A DNA stretch of 5,950 bases from Clostridiales bacterium (GTDB taxonomy: Bacteria > Bacillota > Clostridia > Lachnospirales > WQUN01): assembly GCA_031269415.1 (NCBI GenBank), contig JAISZF010000170.1:1-5950 (forward strand), read 5' to 3'. Position numbers and translations under genes: made by a program. Below, piece by piece: positions 1-5,272 of the stretch (within the stretch, counting starts at the first letter, position 1; each line of letters starts with the position of its first letter). Below the pieces are notes generated by a model. That model saw only the letters and a program-made list of their open reading frames with translations, was not told where the DNA came from and searched no databases.

Positions 1-41
1 AAATTGATAAAATTCTTGAAAAACTACTACAAGAAAGCGAG

Positions 42-272
42 ATGACAAGGATGTCTCGAAAGATGACAATAAGCATCACCATTGAAGATGATGCGGGAGG
101 AATTATAGTGGAGAAAAGGAGCGAGAAAATGATCCCGTTTTTTGAGGAAATAGAAAGGCAAGGCTTTCGAAAGAGCTTGGGGGAAATAGAAAAGGCGGTA
201 CTGGAATCGCGCAAAGAAATATCGGATGGAGCGGTAACAGAATACTTGGATATAATATCAAAAAAAAATTGA
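42..272 (+). CDS. N-terminal fragment of the broken transposase
   Basis: A 76-codon piece rich in Glu, Lys and Ile that ends at TGA 270-272, immediately after the nine-A run. ATG codons at 42, 51 and 63 are in frame. AAGG at 47-50 sits 12 bases before 63, and no start has a convincing ribosome binding site. The same frame is open back to base 1. No domain is recognisable on its own. It is assigned to the transposase because it abuts the next piece exactly at the frame switch and has the charged, helical character of the N-terminal part of these proteins. As a stand-alone gene it is doubtful. Confidence 0.4.
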   Translation: MTRMSRKMTISITIEDDAGGIIVEKRSEKMIPFFEEIERQGFRKSLGEIEKAVLESRKEISDGAVTEYLDIISKKN

Positions 273-825
273 TCAGCAAATAATCCATTATCCGACAGGA
301 AGGGAAACACACGCGTCGAGAGCATGTATAATAGAAAGCGAGTTAGGGAGTCTGAGAATACCAAGATATGAAATAATGGATTTCCGGGCGGGGAAACGAT
401 TGTTTAGCATAACGGAAAACTACTTTGGGCAGGAAAATCCGGATCAAAAGCTCGTGTCAGCGCGATTTGAGGAATTGGCGGCGGCGTGGATCGTCAGCGC
501 GCCAAGCTATAGGAATGTAAGCGAGGCGTTGAACAGGTTTCGGCTTGAGGGAGAGGGAGGGGTAACGGCGACTTGGTTGAGGGACAACATAGAGAAACAA
601 GGCCGGAAAATTTCCGAGGCGTTACATGAGCAAGCTGAATTTGTCCTGGAGGCGAATGGGTTCAAAAATGACGGACACCTTCAGGAGGGCACGGTGATAG
701 AGGCGGCTATTATAATAGAGGAAGAGGAATTCAAAACGAAAGCGGCGACACGGGAAGAAGCGGTGAAAGAAGCCGCGGCCAAATTGAGACTGGAAGGGGA
801 AATCAAGGAGTGGGATTATGATTAG
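256..825 (+). CDS. Middle fragment of the broken transposase (first ATG at 376)
   Basis: This frame is open from 256 (after a TAA at 253-255) to TAG 823-825. The first ATG is at 376, but it has no Shine-Dalgarno sequence before it. The open frame also continues about 40 codons upstream of that ATG, with protein-like content such as 'YPTGRET' and 'LGSLRIPRYE'. It is therefore better read as the continuation of the 42-272 piece than as an independent 149-aa gene. The segment has the helical, charged composition expected of the DNA-binding half of such transposases ('RNVSEALNRF', 'TATWLRDNIEKQG'). The + strand is strikingly purine-rich here, unlike the kinase and regulator genes downstream. Confidence 0.5.
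   Translation, partial: YQKKIDQQIIHYPTGRETHASRACIIESELGSLRIPRYEIMDFRAGKRLFSITENYFGQENPDQKLVSARFEELAAAWIVSAPSYRNVSEALNRFRLEGEGGVTATWLRDNIEKQGRKISEALHEQAEFVLEANGFKNDGHLQEGTVIEAAIIIEEEEFKTKAATREEAVKEAAAKLRLEGEIKEWDYD
260..268 (+). other. Nine-A run at the transposase frame switch
   Basis: Nine consecutive A. The upstream frame stops at TGA 270-272 and the downstream frame has its last stop at 253-255, so the frame must change between 256 and 272, and this run lies in that interval. Loss of one A, or a +1 shift, joins the two pieces. The cause could be an indel, RNA polymerase slippage, or a sequencing error in a homopolymer. Confidence 0.7.
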
Positions 826-840
826 GATCCGGAAACAACA

Positions 841-1590
841 GTGAATATCTCAGCGGATGATGTCCTAACGGACAGACAGGCGACCCACCGGCCCGACTCA
901 CCAGAAAAAGGGCAAAGGAAATATGTCACGAATATGGTAATACATGTGGAAAACAAAAATAATATATATTATATATGTGATAGATGTATAAAAGGCGCGT
1001 TCAAATTGGTACTAGGATTTTTAGCGGCGAATGGGTTAATAGGAATGCCTTTATATGTTTTTTTCACAGACGGGGCCGGTGAGCTAAAAGGTCCCATAGA
1101 AGAGTTATTCGCGCCCTTCCGATATAAAATAATCCTGGATTGGTATCATTTAATGGAGAAAGTGGAACAGCGATTAAGCGGCGGGATGAAAAGCTATAAA
1201 CTATGGCATATATTCGAGGATGAGGTAATCAAGCCACTGTTGTGGTTCGGGAACGTAAAGGCGGCTATCGCGAGTCTCCAAAGCCTTTCGGGAGAAGATA
1301 TCCGTTCGGAGGGGTCAATCACCAAGCTGATTGAGTATTTGAGCCGAAACGAGAAATACATACCATGTTACGCGCTAAGGCGGGAGCTGGGTTTACGTAA
1401 CTCAAGCAATCGTGTTGAGAAGGCAAACGACATAATAGTGTCGTCTCGGCAAAAAAACAGAGGAATGAGTTGGAGCTATGAGGGTTCGCGCGGACTGGCG
1501 AGTGTAACCGCGGCTTGGAAAAATGATGAGCTAAGATCGTGGTGTCAGGATAGAACGTTGCCATTCGCGTTTCCGAAAGAGGCGGCCTAG
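841..1590 (+). CDS. C-terminal catalytic fragment of the broken transposase
   Basis: 249 codons if started at GTG 841, in the same frame as the piece ending at TAG 825. The frame is open from 826. Residues (counted from the GTG) are Asp6/Asp7 in 'ISADDV', Asp77 in 'FFTDGAG', Asp100 in 'LDWYHL' and Glu193 in 'NRVEKAND', followed by 'SRQKNRGMSW'. These are consistent with a D-D-E transposase core of the ISKra4/ISLre2 type. The next in-frame ATG, at 934, would lose the first Asp, and GTG 841 has only a weak GGA at 831-833 before it. A complete active site therefore needs either GTG initiation or readthrough of the TAG. It ends at TAG 1588-1590, with TAA following six codons later. Confidence 0.6.
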   Translation: MNISADDVLTDRQATHRPDSPEKGQRKYVTNMVIHVENKNNIYYICDRCIKGAFKLVLGFLAANGLIGMPLYVFFTDGAGELKGPIEELFAPFRYKIILDWYHLMEKVEQRLSGGMKSYKLWHIFEDEVIKPLLWFGNVKAAIASLQSLSGEDIRSEGSITKLIEYLSRNEKYIPCYALRRELGLRNSSNRVEKANDIIVSSRQKNRGMSWSYEGSRGLASVTAAWKNDELRSWCQDRTLPFAFPKEAA

Positions 1591-1623
1591 GCAAACATAA
1601 TTTTGAACTAAGATAAAATTTCG

Positions 1624-1653
1624 ACCAAGGGGATTTTATACCCTTTTGAAGGT
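1624..1653 (+). terminator. Weak hairpin after the transposase remnant
   Basis: AAGGG (1627-1631) can pair with CCCTT (1641-1645) around a nine-base loop, followed by TT and then G. ACC (1624-1626) and GGT (1651-1653) could extend it across a bulge. The stem is short, the loop AT-rich and the U tract poor, so this is at best a weak terminator or part of the element end. Confidence 0.2.
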
Positions 1654-1694
1654 AAAGTATAGATAAACAGACATTAAAGGCTTGATAAACAATT

Positions 1695-1848
1695 TTATCC
1701 GCCGAAATATCAACTCTTAAAATTCGTTTTTAATTTCATATAGTTAGGGTTTCGCACAGGTCGGTTTTTTCATAAAAATCCGTTCGTTAAAAACGTATAC
1801 TTTTTTTAAAATTGTATACTTATTTTGCGATTTGAGTGTTATCCGCCG
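1695..1848 (+). repeat. 10-bp direct repeat TTATCCGCCG
   Basis: Exact copies at 1695-1704 and 1839-1848, with 134 bases between them. The sequence contains CCGCCG inside an otherwise AT-rich gap, so a chance match is less likely than for an A/T word. The ends of the enclosed 134 bases do not look like inverted repeats, which argues against a small inserted element. Regulatory use or an old duplication are the other readings. Confidence 0.5.
1795..1826 (+). promoter_or_regulatory. Direct repeat pair GTATACTT, candidate operator
   Basis: GTATACTT occurs at 1795-1802 and 1814-1821, start to start 19 bases. The match continues as GTATACTTnTTTT (12 of 13 positions). The pair lies about 90-110 bases before the kinase start. 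AraC-family regulators commonly bind direct repeats about two helical turns apart, and this operon encodes one, so autoregulation is plausible. The TATACT core is also a good -10 sequence, so the pair could simply reflect promoter-like AT content. Confidence 0.35.
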
Positions 1849-1885
1849 TATCCCTTGAATTATTTTATGAAATGCTGTAATGTGT

Positions 1886-1910
1886 AAAGAAAGGAGTATG
1901 CGATGACATG
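1886..1910 (+). promoter_or_regulatory. Ribosome binding site and three stacked ATGs before the kinase gene
   Basis: AAGGAG at 1891-1896 is strong. Three ATGs follow five bases apart, each in a different frame: 1898 (ATG CGA TGA), 1903 (ATG ACA TGA) and 1908, the kinase start. The first two open only two-codon frames. The ATG at 1903 has the best spacing (6 bases), and its TGA (1909-1911) overlaps the kinase ATG as ATGA. The kinase ATG is 11 bases from AAGGAG. No other ATG, GTG or TTG is available in the kinase frame between the upstream TAA at 1878-1880 and 1908. Confidence 0.6.
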
Positions 1911-3740
1911 ATAAACAGTCACAATACAATTTCCTTCAAAATCACCTTAATTTGTATTTCGATTACCTTGGCGGTAACAATATTCTCGGGCGCGGTATTA
2001 ATGTCAAATACCTCCCACACACTTAATCAGAGGAATGAGGCGTCACTTTCATATATACTGCGCAATTTAAACACAAATCTCGATTCCATATTCAATGAAG
2101 CCAGCCAGTCTAACCGCATGATTCTGAACAACCCGCTGATTCAGGAAATACTATTATACAGCCAGTCGGAGGATTATTCCGATTCCGGTTATCTGGATGT
2201 TCGAAACAGGCTTTTTACGCTGCTGACAGGTTATTCCATTTATAATGGCGTATATTTCGCGAGTTTTTACAACTGTGACGGTCATTTAATATTCACTAAC
2301 GAAAACGCTTCCTTTAAAATCGAAATCTATGACTTGTTTTCCAACGAGTGGATCAAATCCCATAAAGATTTAATAGACAGCCGCGAGGTGTTTATTGTAC
2401 CGCCGGTATATATTGGGCAAAATCAGTACAGCACATTCAGGCCATATATGATTATCAGGCCGCTGACAGATATTGAGGAGAGCCGTGTATCCGTTTATGT
2501 AACCGTGTTTGCCGAGGCCGGCCTGATAGACGCCGCTGTAAGCGAAAGCTTTACCCAGATCAACGTCAGCGCCGAGCCGCAGATTAACTCGATCAGGCTG
2601 TCGGACACAGACGGCGTAATAATAACCTCTACAAACGCTGCTGAGGTCGGCGAACGCCTTACCGGTCAATCCGCGGTTTCCTTTAATTCTGTTGAGAGAT
2701 ACGGGGACACTTTAAGATACCGTTCAAAGTTTACAGGTTTTACGCTTACACTTGAAATCAACCCAAACTATACTTCCGGTATCTTTAGGGAATCCGCCTC
2801 GCTCCTGGCGCTTATATTACTGGTATTGTTCTCTGTTATGGGACTGGCGATAGTGGCGGTGCTGCGTGTTAAAATGCGGCCGCTTGAGCGCCTGACCGAA
2901 AGTATGGAGCAGGTCGGAAAGGGTCATTTCGAACTGACGCTGGACTGTGGCAATATCAAGGACGACGATATCAAAACGCTGTATGAGGGCTTTAACGGAA
3001 TGACTAAAAAAATAGATTCGCTGATAACCAATGTTTACCGTCAGCAGCTCGATTTAAAGTCAGCTCAGCTAAAAAGCCTCACGTTTCAGATCAACCCGCA
3101 TTTTTTATATAATACCCTTCAAACTATTGAAGTGATAGCCGAGCTTAAGGATCTGCCGGAAATTCAAACAATCACGATCTGTCTGTCTAAGATGTTCCGA
3201 TACAATCTTCAGCCTGATAATATGGTTCCCTTGCGCGAGGAATTAGCGCATCTCTCCTCATATTTTGAAATTGAAAAGATTCGTTTCAGAGGGGATATTG
3301 AGTTTAAGTTTGAGGTTACGTCCTCATTGACAGAATTGAGCGTGCCTAAATTCATCCTGCAGCCAATTGCGGAAAACGCTATAATTCATGGCTTCAAGGG
3401 ATCGCCGGTTCCCCATGTGATAGTTGTACGCGCTGAAATTGCCGAACCGGGGCAGCTATGGCTGAGCGTAATAGACAACGGCGTCGGTATTTCCGCTTCC
3501 AAACTGACCGCGCTGAATAGAATTCTAAGCAGCCGCGATGTCTCACCCGCAGAAGAAAACGGCCGCGAATCCATAGGCATTGTTAACGTGCATAAACGAA
3601 TTGTCCACTGCTGCGGGCCGCGGTACGGTGTAAATGTGGTATCCGACGGAATTGGCACGGATGTTATCCTGCGGCTGCCCGACTCGAACTATATTACGGA
3701 AAAGGAGGCGCTGACAGATGTGGAAAGTCATGATAGTTGA
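1908..3740 (+). CDS. Membrane sensor histidine kinase, YesM type
   Basis: 610 residues. It is an integral membrane sensor that autophosphorylates a histidine and passes the phosphate to the response regulator encoded next to it. Residues about 12-33 form the first membrane helix. About 36-292 form a large extracytoplasmic sensor, probably of the double-Cache fold ('LSDTDGVIITSTN' at 231-243 is typical of the second Cache half). Residues about 295-320 are the second helix and about 321-374 the HAMP linker. The kinase core follows, with 'QINPHFLYN' (phosphoacceptor His398), the N box 'ENAIIHGF' (Asn490), 'DNGVGI' (Asp523) and a second Gly box near 552-560. All key residues are present and the length is normal for the family. 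YesM-type kinases usually control carbohydrate uptake and breakdown, and the hydrolase two genes downstream fits that. The ligand cannot be read from the sequence. The start at 1908 is fixed by the lack of any other start in frame. Confidence 0.95.
   Translation: MINSHNTISFKITLICISITLAVTIFSGAVLMSNTSHTLNQRNEASLSYILRNLNTNLDSIFNEASQSNRMILNNPLIQEILLYSQSEDYSDSGYLDVRNRLFTLLTGYSIYNGVYFASFYNCDGHLIFTNENASFKIEIYDLFSNEWIKSHKDLIDSREVFIVPPVYIGQNQYSTFRPYMIIRPLTDIEESRVSVYVTVFAEAGLIDAAVSESFTQINVSAEPQINSIRLSDTDGVIITSTNAAEVGERLTGQSAVSFNSVERYGDTLRYRSKFTGFTLTLEINPNYTSGIFRESASLLALILLVLFSVMGLAIVAVLRVKMRPLERLTESMEQVGKGHFELTLDCGNIKDDDIKTLYEGFNGMTKKIDSLITNVYRQQLDLKSAQLKSLTFQINPHFLYNTLQTIEVIAELKDLPEIQTITICLSKMFRYNLQPDNMVPLREELAHLSSYFEIEKIRFRGDIEFKFEVTSSLTELSVPKFILQPIAENAIIHGFKGSPVPHVIVVRAEIAEPGQLWLSVIDNGVGISASKLTALNRILSSRDVSPAEENGRESIGIVNVHKRIVHCCGPRYGVNVVSDGIGTDVILRLPDSNYITEKEALTDVESHDS
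3702..3708 (+). promoter_or_regulatory. Ribosome binding site of the response regulator gene
   Basis: AAGGAGG nine bases before ATG 3718 and inside the 3' end of the kinase gene. It supports that start and the 23-base overlap, which points to coupled translation of kinase and regulator. Confidence 0.85.
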
Positions 3741-5271
3741 CGACGAGGAACTCATCAGATTCGGCTTAACCAGCAAGGTTAAAAAAAGCCCCTTGCGGAT
3801 TACCAATATCGAACAAGCCGCCAGTGCCGAAGAGGCCCTTGAATTGGCGAAATCTTTCAAGCCGGACATTGTACTGTGCGATATCGGCATGGACGGCGAG
3901 GACGGCTTGGCGTTAAGCAAAAAGCTTACTGCTGTTCAACCGCGTGTCAAGATAATTATCATCAGCGGATATAATAAATTCCAGTACGCTCAGGACGCGA
4001 TCCGTATAGGCGTGGTGGATTACCTGCTTAAACCTGTGGATACGAATTCCCTGCATAAAGCTCTGGAAAAATGTGTGGAGCAGATTAAGTCAAAGGAATT
4101 GAGCAGCGCGGCGATGTCTATTGTGGAAAAAACCGTGCTGCAGACTAAACTGAGGGCTTACGCCGCGTCTTACCTCGAAGCGCGCGAAAATGATCTCAGC
4201 CCGATGTTTGCGGGTTATTCCGAGGATTCGATTTTTCAGGCGGTTTACCTGTATTTGGATCAGAGTTTTTTTGTGTTTATAGACTCCATCATGGATGATC
4301 TGCTAAGGGACTACCCCCGGTTCGCTTTGGGCAAAAACCTGATTTATTATGAATACAGGCTCAACGAATACCTGATGATGTTCTGCCTTGCCAAGGAAGA
4401 TACGGATAATTTCCCTGACGCTTTCTACTCGGCGCTGCAAAACGCCTTGTATATGGAATTTGGCGGCGGCGTAAAGTCGCAGTATACAATAGGTGTCGGC
4501 GGAATGTCTAAAGATTTGCGCCAAACCGTTTCACAGTCAATACTGGCTTTGGAACATCGGATTTTTTTTGAAAGAAAAGACATTATCCATATTAAGGACA
4601 TTGAAATGTACGCCAATCGCTTTAAGCCTGAAACTTCCGCGCTGCGCGGGGCCCTCCGCGCAAGGGACAGGGGTAAAATAATCGCGGCGTTGGAACAGAC
4701 AGGCGGAGAACTGCTAAAAGAAAAATATTCCTACCATTCCGTACAGAGTTTTTATAACCGCGCGCTCATACTGCCTAACGAGGTTTTGGACGCGTATATG
4801 CAGGAAGAAAGGGCTTCCGAATATCCCAAGCATGTTTACAGCTTCTTTTCAATCGGGGATATGCTCGATTTCATCGGCAGCGTGTATAACGAGGCGCTTG
4901 ATGAGGAAGAATGCGGAGGGCTTCAGAGCGCGGCGAAGTATCAAAATGAGGCTATTGAAAGCGTAAAGGAATACATCGACAGGCATTTTGCCGAGGAAAT
5001 TTCGCTTAGGGAAATTTCGGGCAACCTCCATATCAATTACTGCTATCTAAGCATCCTGTTCAAAGAGATTATGAAAATTAATTTCAGGGACTATGTGGTT
5101 CAGGCGCGCATCAGCCGCGCCAAAGAGTATTTGCTGCACAACGCCAATTATAAAATCAAGGATGTGGCGGATATGACAGGATTCACCAATCAGCATTACT
5201 TCAGTAAGATATTCAGGCAGGAAACAGGCCTGACGCCCAAGAGTTTCAGAGAAATGAGAAAGGGAGTGTAA
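3718..5271 (+). CDS. Response regulator with AraC-type DNA-binding domain, YesN type
   Basis: 517 residues. It is a cytoplasmic transcription regulator, the likely partner of the kinase encoded just upstream. Residues about 1-122 are a complete receiver domain: acidic pair Asp8/Asp9, phosphoacceptor Asp55 in 'IVLCDIGMDG', Ser83 and Lys105 in 'YLLKP'. Residues about 125-405 are the long middle region usual in YesN proteins. Part of it, near 170-298 ('YTIGVGG' and 'ALEHRIFFERKDI'), resembles the degenerate GGDEF-like fold seen in such regulators, which is a tentative call. Residues about 410-515 are the two-helix-turn-helix AraC domain, with 'ISLREISGNLHIN' as the first unit and 'KIKDVADMTGF' followed by 'YFSKIFRQETGLTPKSFR' as the second. 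It overlaps the kinase gene by 23 bases and ends one base before the next gene, so all three are probably one transcript. It probably activates nearby carbohydrate genes and possibly its own operon. No defect is seen. Confidence 0.95.
   Translation: MWKVMIVDDEELIRFGLTSKVKKSPLRITNIEQAASAEEALELAKSFKPDIVLCDIGMDGEDGLALSKKLTAVQPRVKIIIISGYNKFQYAQDAIRIGVVDYLLKPVDTNSLHKALEKCVEQIKSKELSSAAMSIVEKTVLQTKLRAYAASYLEARENDLSPMFAGYSEDSIFQAVYLYLDQSFFVFIDSIMDDLLRDYPRFALGKNLIYYEYRLNEYLMMFCLAKEDTDNFPDAFYSALQNALYMEFGGGVKSQYTIGVGGMSKDLRQTVSQSILALEHRIFFERKDIIHIKDIEMYANRFKPETSALRGALRARDRGKIIAALEQTGGELLKEKYSYHSVQSFYNRALILPNEVLDAYMQEERASEYPKHVYSFFSIGDMLDFIGSVYNEALDEEECGGLQSAAKYQNEAIESVKEYIDRHFAEEISLREISGNLHINYCYLSILFKEIMKINFRDYVVQARISRAKEYLLHNANYKIKDVADMTGFTNQHYFSKIFRQETGLTPKSFREMRKGV
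5259..5266 (+). promoter_or_regulatory. Ribosome binding site of the hydrolase gene
   Basis: AAAGGGAG, inside the last codons of the regulator gene, ends six bases before ATG 5273. It fixes the start of a gene that lacks a stop codon within the window. Confidence 0.75.
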
Positions 5272-5272
5272 T

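Larger units (their letters stand above)
42..1590 (+). pseudogene. Broken DDE-type transposase gene (ISKra4/ISLre2-like), three collinear pieces
   Basis: Three open stretches together read as one transposase-like protein of about 515 codons, if one A is removed from the A run at 260-268 and the TAG at 823-825 is read through. The frame used from 256 onward is the same before and after the TAG. The C-terminal half carries a DDE-like layout: an Asp pair in 'ISADDV' (856-861), an Asp in 'FFTDGAG' (1069-1071), the 'ILDWYHL' block (Asp at 1138-1140) and a Glu in 'NRVEKAND' (1417-1419). It ends with an 'RGMSW' block. In ISKra4/ISLre2-type transposases the Asp-rich strand followed by 'DGA' and 'LDWYH' is characteristic. 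The exact family assignment is from memory and could be a sister group. The frame is also open upstream of 42 to base 1, so the true start may be at 42, 51 or 63, or outside the window. It is most likely a decaying element, but a homopolymer error or recoding is not excluded. Confidence 0.75.
1591..1907. other. AT-rich intergenic region between the transposase remnant and the kinase operon
   Basis: 317 bases with no credible coding region on either strand. It should hold the right end of the transposable element and the promoter of the kinase gene. I could not identify a terminal inverted repeat, because the left end of the element is not available for comparison. No well-spaced -35/-10 pair stands out. 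TATACT at 1796-1801 and 1815-1820 and TATAGT at 1739-1744 are good -10 look-alikes but lack a matching -35. Short repeats in the gap are listed separately. Confidence 0.7.

Noticed and set aside
1682..1710. TTGATA (1682-1687) as a -35 element
   Set aside because: At normal spacing the -10 position reads AAATAT, too far from consensus to call a promoter.
1855..1881. TTGAAT plus extended -10 TGcTGTAAT as the kinase promoter
   Set aside because: The spacer is only 15 bases, and transcription would begin at or inside the ribosome binding site, leaving almost no leader.
1744..1929. 61-codon reverse-strand reading frame over the intergenic gap
   Set aside because: It has low-complexity AT-derived content, no ribosome binding site evident and overlap with the kinase start. 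It is not a credible gene.
3543..3920. 125-codon reverse-strand reading frame across the kinase/regulator junction
   Set aside because: It lies antisense to two well-conserved genes and has no recognisable motif, so it is a shadow of their codon pattern.
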